From contig JACQBQ010000014.1 of NCBI GenBank assembly GCA_016201905.1, positions 1-64,000 of the forward strand: a stretch of 64,000 bases of DNA. Reading direction: 5' to 3'. Position 1 is the first letter of the stretch. Each line of letters starts with the position of its first letter. The translations under genes were made by a program, and so were the position numbers. This DNA comes from Candidatus Melainabacteria bacterium. GTDB taxonomy: Bacteria > Cyanobacteriota > Vampirovibrionia > 2-02-FULL-35-15. Positions 7,422 to 17,041 of the stretch are shown piece after piece. The notes beneath the pieces were generated by a model, which saw only the letters and a program-made list of their open reading frames with translations, had not been told where the DNA came from and searched no databases.

Positions 7422-8627
7422 TTAATGCCTTACTTCCAGTGAGAGAGGTTCCGCCTTTATATCTTTAGATAGGTGATCAAATGCTTTAATAACATAGTTA
7501 ATATCATCTTCACTGTGCGTTGCTATTGGTGTAAGTCTTATTCGTGGTTTTTTTACAGATGGTGGTCTAATTGCTGGTGCCCAGATGTGGTATTCATGAA
7601 AAAGCCTATCTGAAATATGCATGACTTCTTCAGTAGTATTAAAATAAATGCAAATTATTGGTGTAATAAATTTATTGAGCTTTAACTTATAATTCTTTTT
7701 TAAGCCAGTATATAAAAGTTTTGCATTTTGCCAGAGCTTTTCTTTTCTCCAATTACCATCCTTTATTAATTCAATTGATTTTAATATTGCTCCTGTTATT
7801 GCAGGGCTTGTGCTTGTAGAAAACATAAATGAACGAGCTTTGTTCTGGAGAAGATCAATGACTTCCTTTGGCCCGGCACAGAATCCACCTTCTATACCAA
7901 TAGCTTTTGAACAAGTCCCGATTTTAAGAGGAAAGTATTGTTGTAGGTTTAGCTCTTCAAGCAGTCCTGAATTATTTTTTCCAAAGATACCTGTAGCATG
8001 TGCTTCATCTACAAGTGTTATGCAATTATATTTTTCAGCAAGTTTTGCTATTTCTTCCAGTGGTGCAATATCACCGTCCATACTAAAGACTGAATCTGTG
8101 ACTATAAAACTTTTTTTGTATTTGTCTTTGTTATTTAGTAATAATTCTTCGAGATTCTTACAGTCATTATGATTGTAAATAAATTTATTTGCTCCTGACA
8201 GCTTTATGCCATCGATGATAGAGGCATGATTTAATTCATCAGAATAAATAGCATCTTCTTTACTCACAAGTGCAGATAAAACACCTACATTGGCTGCATA
8301 ACCCGAAGAAAAAAATATTGCACTTTCAGTTCCTTCGAATTCAGCTATTGCTTTTTCTAGCTTTACATGAAGTTCTGTAGTGCCACTTAGCAGCCTTGAG
8401 CCTGTAGAACCTACTCCATACTTACTGGCAGCTGATTTATTTGCATTAATAATTTCAGGATGATTTGCTAATCCTAAATAATTATTAGAACCAAATTGTA
8501 AAACTCTTTTTCCACCTGCCAGCTCTGCCCATGGGCCACCTGCAGTTAAAATTGTTTTTAGTTCACGTCTTAGACCTTGTTCGGTTAATGAATGGAGCTC
8601 TTCATTTATAAAAGTAAAATCGTTCAT
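7422..8627 (-). CDS. bioF: 8-amino-7-oxononanoate synthase-like alpha-oxoamine synthase (PLP)
   Basis: A 401-aa PLP enzyme of the BioF / KBL / serine-palmitoyltransferase group, which condense an amino acid with an acyl-CoA or acyl-ACP. Visible are the stacking H134 (ELNHAS), the DEAH motif at 207-210 and the PLP lysine K241 in GTCSKAIG. BioF and KBL usually have a GT-x-GKA context here; the S before K is more like serine-palmitoyltransferase types, so glycine C-acetyltransferase or a sphingolipid-like enzyme remain alternatives. No other biotin gene is in the window. Its start overlaps the end of ubiX by 4 bp, so they form one transcript. Confidence 0.78.
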   Translation of the reverse strand: MNDFTFINEELHSLTEQGLRRELKTILTAGGPWAELAGGKRVLQFGSNNYLGLANHPEIINANKSAASKYGVGSTGSRLLSGTTELHVKLEKAIAEFEGTESAIFFSSGYAANVGVLSALVSKEDAIYSDELNHASIIDGIKLSGANKFIYNHNDCKNLEELLLNNKDKYKKSFIVTDSVFSMDGDIAPLEEIAKLAEKYNCITLVDEAHATGIFGKNNSGLLEELNLQQYFPLKIGTCSKAIGIEGGFCAGPKEVIDLLQNKARSFMFSTSTSPAITGAILKSIELIKDGNWRKEKLWQNAKLLYTGLKKNYKLKLNKFITPIICIYFNTTEEVMHISDRLFHEYHIWAPAIRPPSVKKPRIRLTPIATHSEDDINYVIKAFDHLSKDIKAEPLSLEVRH

Positions 8628-9298
8628 TGAAAAATTGCTGGTTCTCTGGATTCTTCCTTCCAGCGTTTAAACATGCTGTGTTCTATTCCAAAAAGATCTA
8701 AAGCTTTGCCCACAACAAAATCTACTAAGTGAATTAATTCTTTTGGTTTATGGTAAAAAGCAGGTGAAGCTGGAGCAATTATGGCTCCCATTTTACTTAG
8801 CTTTAAAAGATTTTCTAAGTGAATAGTGTTAAATGGCATTTCACGTGGTACTAAAACTAATTTCCTTCTTTCTTTTAAGCAAACATCTGCTGCTCTGGTT
8901 ATTAAATTGTCTGATGTGCCGCTGCTAATAGCACCAAGAGTTCCCATTGAAGTAGGAATTATAATCATGCCAAGCGTTCTGTAAGACCCGCTTGAAATCG
9001 ATGCTGCTATGTCATTATGTGCCCAAGTATTTAGAAGCACTCTCTGTATTTTTTTATTATTTTTTAATTCTAAATAAGATAATACTTGTTCTTTTAATAT
9101 TTCTGGGTTTAGTGATAAGCTTACATTGAGTTCATCAAGCGCAACCTTAGAAGCACTTTCAGAAATCACCAGTTCAACCTTATAATTGTTCTCAAGCAAA
9201 AACTGAAGTATTCTAATTCCATAGATAGTTCCACTTGCTCCAGTAATTGCAATAGTAATAGGAAACTTTAAATAATTTGAATCAGTAAGATCGTTCAT
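8624..9298 (-). CDS. ubiX: Flavin prenyltransferase UbiX/Pad1
   Basis: A 224-aa member of the UbiX family, which attaches a dimethylallyl unit to FMN to make the prenylated flavin used by UbiD decarboxylases. The N-terminus has the family's FMN-binding AITGASGTIYG motif (about residues 17-27), and later segments such as PREMPFN (about 146-152) are typical. It is the first gene of the minus-strand run, diverging from the radical-SAM gene. No ubiD is visible here; the cofactor would serve quinone synthesis or another decarboxylase encoded elsewhere. Confidence 0.92.
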   Translation of the reverse strand: MNDLTDSNYLKFPITIAITGASGTIYGIRILQFLLENNYKVELVISESASKVALDELNVSLSLNPEILKEQVLSYLELKNNKKIQRVLLNTWAHNDIAASISSGSYRTLGMIIIPTSMGTLGAISSGTSDNLITRAADVCLKERRKLVLVPREMPFNTIHLENLLKLSKMGAIIAPASPAFYHKPKELIHLVDFVVGKALDLFGIEHSMFKRWKEESREPAIFQ

Positions 9299-9301
9299 GA
9301 T

Positions 9302-9330
9302 TTGCTTTCCTTATATAAGAGTAATATTAT
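9302..9330 (+). promoter_or_regulatory. Sigma-70-like promoter for the radical-SAM/RNase gene block
   Basis: TTGCTT (9302-9307), a 17-bp spacer and TATTAT (9325-9330) fit a housekeeping promoter, with transcription expected near 9337 and a roughly 30-nt leader to the ATG at 9368. Its position argues against using the upstream TTG at 9302 as the start of the next gene. Confidence 0.5.
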
Positions 9331-9367
9331 AGCGAAGTCTATAAAAAACATAGTAAAAGAAGTAAAA

Positions 9368-12160
9368 ATGCAGGAAACAATTTTAAAAAATAATGAAATG
9401 CAACATTTCTTGGATACACAGGAAAAAAATACTTATTACAACCTGGTTAATAACCTTTTACTAAAGGTACAAAAGCCAGGTCAATATCTTGGGATTGAGT
9501 GGGGACATCTGGTAGGAAGAGAAGCTGAAGTAAAAGTACAAGAAAAAAACAATTTAAAATCCTGGACTGACACCAGAATACATGCTGCATTAATTTACCC
9601 TGATTTATATGAACTTGGAATGGCCAATTTTGGTACAAAGATTTTGTACCAGATTATAAACAGCCATAAAGATTTTTTATGTGATAGAGCATATGCTCCC
9701 ATGAAGGATATGGAAGAGCTCTTGAGAAAAAACAATTTTCCACTATGGGGCTGGGAAAGCTTTCAGCCATTAAACAGATTTGATCTTTTGGGTGTTTCGC
9801 TTTCTTATGAACTTTCTTATACAAATGTATTAAATATTCTTGAACTTTCAGGTCTTGAAGTTTTGTCAAAAGATAGAAAGAGTTTGTTTCCATTAATATT
9901 TGCAGGTGGACCTGCAACATTTAATCCAGAACCAATGGCTGATTTCATTGATTTTTTTATAGTAGGTGATGGTGAGGAAGTAATCATTGAAGTTTTGGAG
10001 TTAATAAAAAATGAAAAACAAAATGATCTTAATACTGCAAAAGATGAATTGCTTTTAAAGATTGCTCAAATATCCGGTATTTATGTTCCAAAGTTTTATA
10101 CTCCTAATCCAAATGAAAATTACTTGCCAAAACCAGTCCCTGACTTAGAAAATAAAATCCCTAAGAAAATTACAAAGAGAGTTGTAAGTTTAACTGACTT
10201 AAATCAGCCTATTAGTGGACCTGTGCCTTATCTTTCTTCCGTCCAGGACAGACAAACAATGGAAATCAGACGTGGATGTGATCGTGGCTGCAGATTTTGT
10301 CAGCCAGGATATGTATACCTTCCTGTTCGTGAACGAACCCCGGAACAGCTTGTAAAGCTTTCTACAGAAGCTTTAAAAAATACTGGATATGATGAATATT
10401 CTTTGCTTTCACTTTCAGCAAGTGATTATACTCAGCTGCATGAAGCAGCTCTTAGTTTAAATAATGCTCACGCAGAAAAAGGAATTTCGTTATCGATGCC
10501 GTCCCAGAGAGCAGACAGGTTTGATCTTAAAATTGCAAATGAGTTAAATACTGTAAGAAAGTCCGGGATTACACTGGCTCCTGAAGCTGGTACTGAAAGA
10601 CTACGTGAAGTAATTAATAAAGGGCTTAAAGAAGAAGATATAAAAAAAGCAATTGAAAATGTTTATGATAGTGGGTTTAACCGCGTGAAGCTGTATTTTA
10701 TGATAGGGCTGCCGACAGAAACATTTTCTGACCTTGATGGCATAATTGAACTTTTAAGATGGACTTCTAATCTTTCAAAAATAAAAAATAAAAGACCTTT
10801 GGATATAACCTGTACAATATCTACCTTTGTTCCTAAAGCATTTACACCGTTTCAGTGGTTTAGTCAAAATACAAAAGAAGAGTTTCAGGAAAAAATAAAT
10901 TACTTAAAACAAAAAGTAAAAGAATACAGACTAAGAAATGTAAAACTTAACTGTACTGACCCAAAGATTGCTTTGCTTGAAGCAGTTTTAAGTCGTGGTG
11001 ACAGGAGAATGTCAGAGCTGGTTTATAAAGCATATAGAAATGGTGCAAAGTTTGATGCATGGGATGAGTGTTTAAATATGGAAGCCTGGCAGTTGGCAGG
11101 TAATGAAATAGGCTTGGACTTGCATTGTGAAGCGACAAGGCATAGAGAGGTTGGTTCTTTAAGTCCTTGGGATGTAATTGACAGTGGACTTTTAAATAAG
11201 TTTTTAATTGAAGAATATAATAAAGCAGTTAAAGTTTCAGAAACTGCTCCATGCACAGAAAACTCTTGTCATGCATGCGGGGTCTGTTTTGAACTTGGAG
11301 TTTTAAATGAGGTAACAGTTGACAGGTCAAAAAATAATAAGTTTGTAAAAACAATAAGCCAAGCAACCGTCAATTCAAAGCCCATCTCTCATGACAAACT
11401 ACCATCAATATCTAAAACTTCTTTGCCAGTTAAAACAGTTCAGAAGATTGAAATTGTTCACACTAAAAATTCTGCTCTTCGTTTCATTTCTCATTTAGAT
11501 ATTCAAAGACTTTTTGAAAGAGCATTGAGAAGAGCTGAAATTCCTATCTCTTTTTCGGAAGGTTTTAACCCTCGCCCAAAAATGCAATGGCTTATGCCTT
11601 TACCGCTTTATTATGAGAGTGACCATGAACTTATGCATTTAGAATTGTCAGGCTTGGTTAAGGATTTAGACTTACAGGTTCTGCTAAATAAGCAATTACC
11701 CGAAGAGATTCAAGTCAGAACTGCTAAAAACGTTGATTTGAGGGAAAATTTACCTAATATTGAAAATGTTAAGGTTTTATATAAAGTTTTGACTTGTAAC
11801 CCTGTTTTATGGGAAAAATATATATGTGAGGCTAAAACTGCAATAGATAGTTTTCTGGCGCAAAACTCTTTAATTCTAAAAGTTTTCAAAAAGCATCAGG
11901 ATAAAAAAAATCAGTCTGAGAAACAATTAGATATTAGACCTCTTGTAGAAAGGATAACAATTTTAAATTCAAATCCATTTGAACTGGAGTTGTTGTTAAT
12001 CGGAAACACTAGAGCAGAGTTGGTTTTAGATTTCATCACAAAACAAGTTTTAGGTTCAGAAAAAACTGAGACAGAAAATGTAGAAAATCTTCAAAACAAT
12101 TTTTTCCAATGGCAGGAAAATTGGAAGATAAAAAAAGAGACAGTTATTAATCGGAGCTAA
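9368..12160 (+). CDS. B12-binding-like radical SAM protein fused to DUF2344 (TIGR03960 / TIGR03936 type)
   Basis: A 930-aa protein from the ATG at 9368; an in-frame TTG at 9302 lies inside the likely promoter. The N-terminal half resembles the cobalamin-binding-like plus radical SAM family TIGR03960, with the cluster motif C304-x3-C308-x2-C311 (GCDRGCRFC). A short Cys-rich stretch follows near residues 630-650. The C-terminal part from about 693 is the DUF2344 domain, recognisable by HLDIQRLFERALRRA and GFNPRP. The fusion is usually next to RNase E/G, as here, which suggests a role in RNA modification or processing. The substrate is not known to me. Confidence 0.9.
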   Translation: MQETILKNNEMQHFLDTQEKNTYYNLVNNLLLKVQKPGQYLGIEWGHLVGREAEVKVQEKNNLKSWTDTRIHAALIYPDLYELGMANFGTKILYQIINSHKDFLCDRAYAPMKDMEELLRKNNFPLWGWESFQPLNRFDLLGVSLSYELSYTNVLNILELSGLEVLSKDRKSLFPLIFAGGPATFNPEPMADFIDFFIVGDGEEVIIEVLELIKNEKQNDLNTAKDELLLKIAQISGIYVPKFYTPNPNENYLPKPVPDLENKIPKKITKRVVSLTDLNQPISGPVPYLSSVQDRQTMEIRRGCDRGCRFCQPGYVYLPVRERTPEQLVKLSTEALKNTGYDEYSLLSLSASDYTQLHEAALSLNNAHAEKGISLSMPSQRADRFDLKIANELNTVRKSGITLAPEAGTERLREVINKGLKEEDIKKAIENVYDSGFNRVKLYFMIGLPTETFSDLDGIIELLRWTSNLSKIKNKRPLDITCTISTFVPKAFTPFQWFSQNTKEEFQEKINYLKQKVKEYRLRNVKLNCTDPKIALLEAVLSRGDRRMSELVYKAYRNGAKFDAWDECLNMEAWQLAGNEIGLDLHCEATRHREVGSLSPWDVIDSGLLNKFLIEEYNKAVKVSETAPCTENSCHACGVCFELGVLNEVTVDRSKNNKFVKTISQATVNSKPISHDKLPSISKTSLPVKTVQKIEIVHTKNSALRFISHLDIQRLFERALRRAEIPISFSEGFNPRPKMQWLMPLPLYYESDHELMHLELSGLVKDLDLQVLLNKQLPEEIQVRTAKNVDLRENLPNIENVKVLYKVLTCNPVLWEKYICEAKTAIDSFLAQNSLILKVFKKHQDKKNQSEKQLDIRPLVERITILNSNPFELELLLIGNTRAELVLDFITKQVLGSEKTETENVENLQNNFFQWQENWKIKKETVINRS

Positions 12161-12261
12161 GAATTAATTTTGGGTTTAAGTAAATAAAAATTGAAGGAGC
12201 ATCAGGTAATAAAGAGTTGCTTTGATTCTGCTTACATTAAGGAAAGGGAAAAAGAAAAAAT

Positions 12262-13917
12262 ATGAAATCGTTAATTATATCTGAAAAGGACAAAATTGCT
12301 GCAATCATGGAAAATGAAAAAGCAATCGAATTTTTTATAAACAGAGGGGATTTATTGTTAGGTGATATTTATACTGCAAAAGTTGAAAATATTATGCCGA
12401 GTATTGAGGCAGTCTTTGTCAATCTTGGAAATAACAGGATGGGATTTTTACACGCAAGTGACATACCTGGTCAGGGGAACTTGTATGATAGGGTACAGCC
12501 AAATCAAAAACTAATGGTTCAAATAGTAAAAGAACCTACAAGCAATAAAGGACCCAGGGTAAATACTGCAATTAGTCTGCCTGGAAGATTTTTGGTTTTG
12601 ACCACAGAGAATACCAATGTATCAGTAAGTAGAAAAATTGTTGACTATCAGGAAAGAAATCGTTTAAAGGCTATGGTTACATTACTGAAGCCACCAGGTG
12701 TAGGTATTGTAGTCAGAACAGAAGCTGAAGGTAAGGATGAATATGATCTTGAAGAAGATTTTAAGACACTTTGGGATCTATGGAAAGAAATAGCGGACAA
12801 GCATGAAAATCATAAGTACTCAGGACTGGTCCATAGAGATCAAGACTTTATTTACAGGGTAATTAGAGATGCTTACACCGCTGAAATTGATGAAGTGGTT
12901 TTAGATACTACGCAAGGTCAAATCAGGACCCAGCAAATCTTAAAAAACTGGACAGGCAAGGATTTAGAAATTACTGTACACAAAGAAGGTAATATCCTTT
13001 CAGCTAGAGGTGTAGAAAGAGAAATTTTAAATGCTCTTCAAACCAAGGTTGAGTTGCCAAGTGGTGGTTATTTGTTTATTCAGACTACTGAGGCAATGAC
13101 TGTTGTAGATGTGAACTCAGGAAGATTTACAAGCTCCAGGACTTTAAGAGAAACTGTCCTGAAGACAAACCTAGAAGCAGCTCATGAAGTTGCAAGGCAG
13201 CTTAAGCTACGAAATATTGGTGGTGTAATAGTAGTTGATTTTATTGATATGGATGATAGAAAAGATCAGATTTCTGTTCTTGAGGCATTTGAAAATGCAC
13301 TAATGACTGACAGGGCAAAACCTCAAATTGGTCAGTTAAGTGATCTTGGTCTGGTTGAGCTAACCAGAAGAAGACAAGGGCAAAGTTTGCTTGAAACCTT
13401 TGGACATCAGTGTAATAGTTGTAGTGGTACGGGTCTAGCTTATGAAATTAATTTAAATGGTGAAATAAGAAGACAAAGACAAGATGGTCAAGGTCAAGAT
13501 GACAGGCAGCACGATCGCAATGACTGGCGTAATCAAAGAAACCGTAGAGGCGGAATGCAAAACAGAAGATATGATCAAAGAGGAGGACGCAGCAGGCAGG
13601 ACTCATATAGATCGCAAGGCAGCCCTGTAGATGATTCCGAAGCTAAGCCACCAAGAGATGAAGCAGCAGAACCACAAGTGGAAGAAGAATTAGTTGATTC
13701 TGTCGAATCTACTGTAGAGGGAGATACCGATCAAGCAGAATCTCAAAATGAATTTGATAATGAGTTTGATCAGGATGCTGAAAATGAATATGAAGATGAT
13801 GCTGGCGAAGATTCTGAAACTGAACAAGATTCATATTCTCAAGATGCAAAATTTAATGTAAAACCTGATGATGTTTCTGGTGTTTTTACATTGACTCCAA
13901 AAGAAGATCGTGAATAA
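12262..13917 (+). CDS. rng: Ribonuclease E/G family protein
   Basis: A 551-aa endoribonuclease. An S1-like RNA-binding domain (about residues 35-115) precedes the RNase E/G catalytic domain with metal-binding aspartates near D283 (VVDVNSG) and D326 (VVDFIDM). The zinc-link CNSCSG (C384/C387) allows tetramer formation in E. coli RNase E. From about 405 the tail is disordered: first arginine/glutamine/glycine-rich (RNA-binding type), then strongly acidic to the end. That makes it a short RNase E-like form rather than plain RNase G. It probably shares a transcript with the upstream radical-SAM gene and with folC 2 bp downstream. Confidence 0.93.
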   Translation: MKSLIISEKDKIAAIMENEKAIEFFINRGDLLLGDIYTAKVENIMPSIEAVFVNLGNNRMGFLHASDIPGQGNLYDRVQPNQKLMVQIVKEPTSNKGPRVNTAISLPGRFLVLTTENTNVSVSRKIVDYQERNRLKAMVTLLKPPGVGIVVRTEAEGKDEYDLEEDFKTLWDLWKEIADKHENHKYSGLVHRDQDFIYRVIRDAYTAEIDEVVLDTTQGQIRTQQILKNWTGKDLEITVHKEGNILSARGVEREILNALQTKVELPSGGYLFIQTTEAMTVVDVNSGRFTSSRTLRETVLKTNLEAAHEVARQLKLRNIGGVIVVDFIDMDDRKDQISVLEAFENALMTDRAKPQIGQLSDLGLVELTRRRQGQSLLETFGHQCNSCSGTGLAYEINLNGEIRRQRQDGQGQDDRQHDRNDWRNQRNRRGGMQNRRYDQRGGRSRQDSYRSQGSPVDDSEAKPPRDEAAEPQVEEELVDSVESTVEGDTDQAESQNEFDNEFDQDAENEYEDDAGEDSETEQDSYSQDAKFNVKPDDVSGVFTLTPKEDRE

Positions 13918-13919
13918 TA

Positions 13920-15143
13920 ATGCAAAATGGCTTGTCACTTGGCGACCGACAGGTTATAAGGTTTGGTCTTGAAAGAGTTAAAGCCTGTCTTGGTTTTCTT
14001 TCAAATCCGCATGAAAAATTTAAATCTGTTTTAATTACAGGCACTAATGGAAAAGGGTCTGTTACTTATTACCTTTCAAACCTGTGTTGTAAGTATTCTG
14101 ACTACAAAGTAGGAAGATATATAAGTCCTCATTTGATTTTGTGGGATGAGAGATTCGTAATTAATGAAAAAACTGTTGATTCTCGTTTACTCGAAGAAGT
14201 TTCAAAAGAAGTCTTAAGCAAAATTAAAGAATTTGAAAGAGTCAGTAATGAAATTCTTACCGAGTTTGAAATCTATACGATAATTGCATTTTGTCTATTT
14301 GCTAAAGAAAAAGTTGACATTGCATTTTTAGAAATTGGTATGGGAGGAAGACTAGATGCTACAAATGTTGTAGATTCAAGAAATGTTTTATGTTCAATAA
14401 TAACTAATGTATCGCTCGAGCATGTAGATTACCTGGGAAACACTCTTGAAAAAATCGCATATGAAAAAGCTGGAATCATTAAAGAAAAAAACTATATCGT
14501 AACTGCAGCAGATAAAGTTTCATTAAAGGTAATAGAAGAAGAGGCAAAGAATTTAAATGCCAATCTGGTTTTTATTGCCAATGGAAAAAACAGCTTTTAT
14601 ATTGATAAAAATATTGAAATTGCACTTAAGGCATGGGAGGTAATATCAAAACAAATCAAAACAAACTCTAATCATGCTGATAAAAAAGAATTTTTAAAAT
14701 TATTGCAATTTCCCGGGAGATTTCAATTTATTTCTGAACATAATTTACTTTTAGATGGCGCTCATAATCCACAGGCAGCAGAAGAGCTTAGAAAACTGCT
14801 AAGTGAAAAATTTAATGATAAAAAGATTGTTTATATCTTGGGAATACTTGACAAGGATTACGAAAGTTTTATAAACAATTTAATCCCACAAGGTAGCCAT
14901 GTGGTATGTACAGAACCAAAATCAAACAGAGCTACAAAAAAGGAGATACTTGCAAGGATAATTATGAATAGTGGTTCTCATGCAACTTTAGCTGATAATT
15001 TACAAGATGCTATCTGCAAGGCAAAAAAAATAAAATGTGATTTAATAGTTATTACTGGCTCATTGTATTTAGTAGGTGAAGCATTGCAGTTATTTAGTGT
15101 TGAGTCTGAAAATGTCATTCCCACAAAAGTGGGAATCCAGTAA
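13920..15143 (+). CDS. folC: Folylpolyglutamate synthase / dihydrofolate synthase
   Basis: A 407-aa Mur-ligase-family enzyme that adds glutamate to folates (and usually to dihydropteroate). The ATP-binding loop GTNGKGS is at 41-47; GRLDATN and the LLDGAHNPQ motif that marks FolC are also present. It starts 2 bp after the RNase E/G stop. The last nine residues, VIPTKVGIQ, are encoded by an interspersed palindromic repeat (15114-15192) that has replaced or extended the natural C-terminus; the stop codon lies within the repeat. Confidence 0.93.
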   Translation: MQNGLSLGDRQVIRFGLERVKACLGFLSNPHEKFKSVLITGTNGKGSVTYYLSNLCCKYSDYKVGRYISPHLILWDERFVINEKTVDSRLLEEVSKEVLSKIKEFERVSNEILTEFEIYTIIAFCLFAKEKVDIAFLEIGMGGRLDATNVVDSRNVLCSIITNVSLEHVDYLGNTLEKIAYEKAGIIKEKNYIVTAADKVSLKVIEEEAKNLNANLVFIANGKNSFYIDKNIEIALKAWEVISKQIKTNSNHADKKEFLKLLQFPGRFQFISEHNLLLDGAHNPQAAEELRKLLSEKFNDKKIVYILGILDKDYESFINNLIPQGSHVVCTEPKSNRATKKEILARIIMNSGSHATLADNLQDAICKAKKIKCDLIVITGSLYLVGEALQLFSVESENVIPTKVGIQ

Positions 15144-15192
15144 AATGAAGATTGGATTTCAATGTTGGATTCCCAGTCAAGCCGGGAATGAC
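15114..15192. repeat. Interspersed palindromic repeat (GTCATTCCC ... GGGAATGAC)
   Basis: A 79-bp element bounded by GTCATTCCC and GGGAATGAC. Its two 26-27-bp arms are near-perfect inverted repeats of each other, and each arm carries a smaller TTCCCA/TGGGAA palindrome. Repeats of this type are scattered through many bacterial genomes and often add 'VIPTKVGIQ' to open frames, as they do here for folC. No protein is encoded, so movement would need a transposase supplied in trans. Confidence 0.85.
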
Positions 15193-15246
15193 AAAAATAT
15201 TAGCGAAACCAGTTAAGCGGTTGGCAAAATAAAGAAAAGGAGAAAC

Positions 15247-15792
15247 ATGATTACTCAAGCACATTTGGAAATTGGAAGTAAAATACCTGATTTTAATTTA
15301 CCTGGAGTAGATGGTAAAAACTATTCTCCGGATGAATTCGCTAAATCAAAAATATTGGTGATTATGTTTACATGTAATCATTGTCCATATGTTCAAGCAT
15401 ATGAAAACAGACTAGTTAATTTACAGAAGGATTTTAAGGCTAATGGTGTGGACTTCATTGCAATAAATGCAAATGATGAAAAAAATTATCCAGAAGATAG
15501 TTTCGAGAACATGATTAAACGAGCTCAAGAAAAAAAATATAACTTTCCATATCTTCGAGATAGAACTCAGGAAGTTGCAAAAACTTTTGGTGCAAGCTAC
15601 ACCCCGGAAGTTTTTGTTTTTGATCAAAATAGGATTCTTCAATATCACGGAAGGATAGATGATAACTGGCAAGAACCAAGTAAAGTAACAAAACAAAATT
15701 TAAAAGAAGCACTAGAAGCAATACTTACTAATAAACCAGTTGATAGAGCAAATACTCAGGCTATAGGATGTACAGTAAAATGGGCTAATTAA
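15247..15792 (+). CDS. Thioredoxin-like / AhpC-TSA-type redox protein
   Basis: A 181-aa protein with a thioredoxin fold: strand ILVIMFTCNHCPYV at about 36-49 carries CNHC, a CxxC-type redox site, and a cis-proline region SYTPEVFVFD is near 117-126. It belongs to the redoxin group often annotated 'thioredoxin family protein', longer than thioredoxin because of an N-terminal extension. There is no clear signal peptide, so it is probably cytoplasmic. A good AGGAG ribosome-binding site sits before the ATG. The substrate (peroxide or protein disulfide) cannot be told. Confidence 0.85.
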   Translation: MITQAHLEIGSKIPDFNLPGVDGKNYSPDEFAKSKILVIMFTCNHCPYVQAYENRLVNLQKDFKANGVDFIAINANDEKNYPEDSFENMIKRAQEKKYNFPYLRDRTQEVAKTFGASYTPEVFVFDQNRILQYHGRIDDNWQEPSKVTKQNLKEALEAILTNKPVDRANTQAIGCTVKWAN

Positions 15793-15825
15793 TTGCGTCT
15801 AGGCACTACGATATAATCTGAACAA

Positions 15826-17019
15826 TTATATTGATTTTAAATCTAGTCCAAAAATTTTAATAAAACCTTCTGCTGCACTTTGATCAAATAAATCACCTTT
15901 TCCATATGTGGCTAATTTGTGTTTGTAAAGTGAAAAAGATGATTTTCTTCCTACAATTGTTACGCTACCTTTAAATAGTTTTAAGCGAATTATTCCGGTA
16001 ACTCTTTTTTGGACATATTTATTAAATTCATCAATTGCTTTTCTAAGAGGATTAAACCAGCGGCCATCATAAATTAGCTGTGCATATTTTTGATCTAAAA
16101 AAGATTTAAATATAATGGTTTCTCTAGTATTTGTTAGTGACTCTAGATCTTTGTGAGCCTTTAGCAGTACAACTGCTGCAGGTGATTCATAGACTTCCCT
16201 GCTTTTAATTCCGACTACTCTATTTTCGATTTGATCAATTCTGCCTATTCCGTGATTTCCAGCAATCTGGTTTAGTCTTTGAATTAGCTTTAGTCCATCT
16301 AACTTTTTCCCATTTAGTGTTATAGGTACGCCATTTTTAAATCCAATGGTTATATAAGCAGGCTTTGCAGGAGCAAGTTTTTGATTTTTAGTTAATGCAT
16401 AAGCATCTTCAGGAGGCTCTTTCCATGCATCTTCTAAAATACCGCATTCTACAGATCTTCCCCAAAGGTTTAAATCTACACTGTACGGTGATTTTTTCTT
16501 TATTGATATTGGAATATTGTGTTTTTTTGCATATTCAATTGATTTTTCTCTTGTCATTTTCCATTCACGTGCCGGAGCAATAATTTTTAAGTGAGGTGCC
16601 AGTGCCATTGTTGAGACATCAAAGCGAACCTGATCATTTCCTTTACCGGTACAGCCATGTGCAATTGCATCTGCTTTTTTTGTCTTAGCTGTTTGAACTA
16701 AAAGCTTTGCAATTAGTGGCCTAGCAAGTGCTGTAGCTAAAGGATAATCTCCGTAAATTGCATTTGCAAACAGCGCAGGCCAAATGTACTCGTTTACAAA
16801 CTCTTTCTTGGCATCTATGACTAACGATTCAGACGCTCCAATTTTTAGTGCTTTTTTTTGTATGGGACCAAGCTCATCACCTTGCCCCAGATCAATTGCA
16901 AGTGCAATTACTTTTTGGGCTCTATTTTCAAGAAGCCAGTGTATTGCAACTGAAGTATCCAAACCGCCTGAATAAGCCAGAATGACTTTCTTATATTTTG
17001 ATTTATTTGTTGAGATCAT
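15826..17019 (-). CDS. argG: Argininosuccinate synthase
   Basis: A 397-aa enzyme joining citrulline and aspartate with ATP in arginine synthesis. The N-terminal ATP-pyrophosphatase loop AYSGGLDTS (about 15-23) and the HGCTGKGNDQVRF motif (about 117-129) are diagnostic, and the length is normal. It is convergent with the thioredoxin-like gene and divergent from uppS, 22 bp apart, so the two starts share a very short promoter region. No argH is seen nearby. Confidence 0.96.
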   Translation of the reverse strand: MISTNKSKYKKVILAYSGGLDTSVAIHWLLENRAQKVIALAIDLGQGDELGPIQKKALKIGASESLVIDAKKEFVNEYIWPALFANAIYGDYPLATALARPLIAKLLVQTAKTKKADAIAHGCTGKGNDQVRFDVSTMALAPHLKIIAPAREWKMTREKSIEYAKKHNIPISIKKKSPYSVDLNLWGRSVECGILEDAWKEPPEDAYALTKNQKLAPAKPAYITIGFKNGVPITLNGKKLDGLKLIQRLNQIAGNHGIGRIDQIENRVVGIKSREVYESPAAVVLLKAHKDLESLTNTRETIIFKSFLDQKYAQLIYDGRWFNPLRKAIDEFNKYVQKRVTGIIRLKLFKGSVTIVGRKSSFSLYKHKLATYGKGDLFDQSAAEGFIKIFGLDLKSI

Positions 17020-17041
17020 AATCTGCTAGAATATCACATAA

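Noticed and set aside
9302-9367. TTG start for the radical-SAM protein adding 22 residues
   Set aside because: The TTG falls on the -35 element of a good promoter; the ATG at 9368 is the better start.
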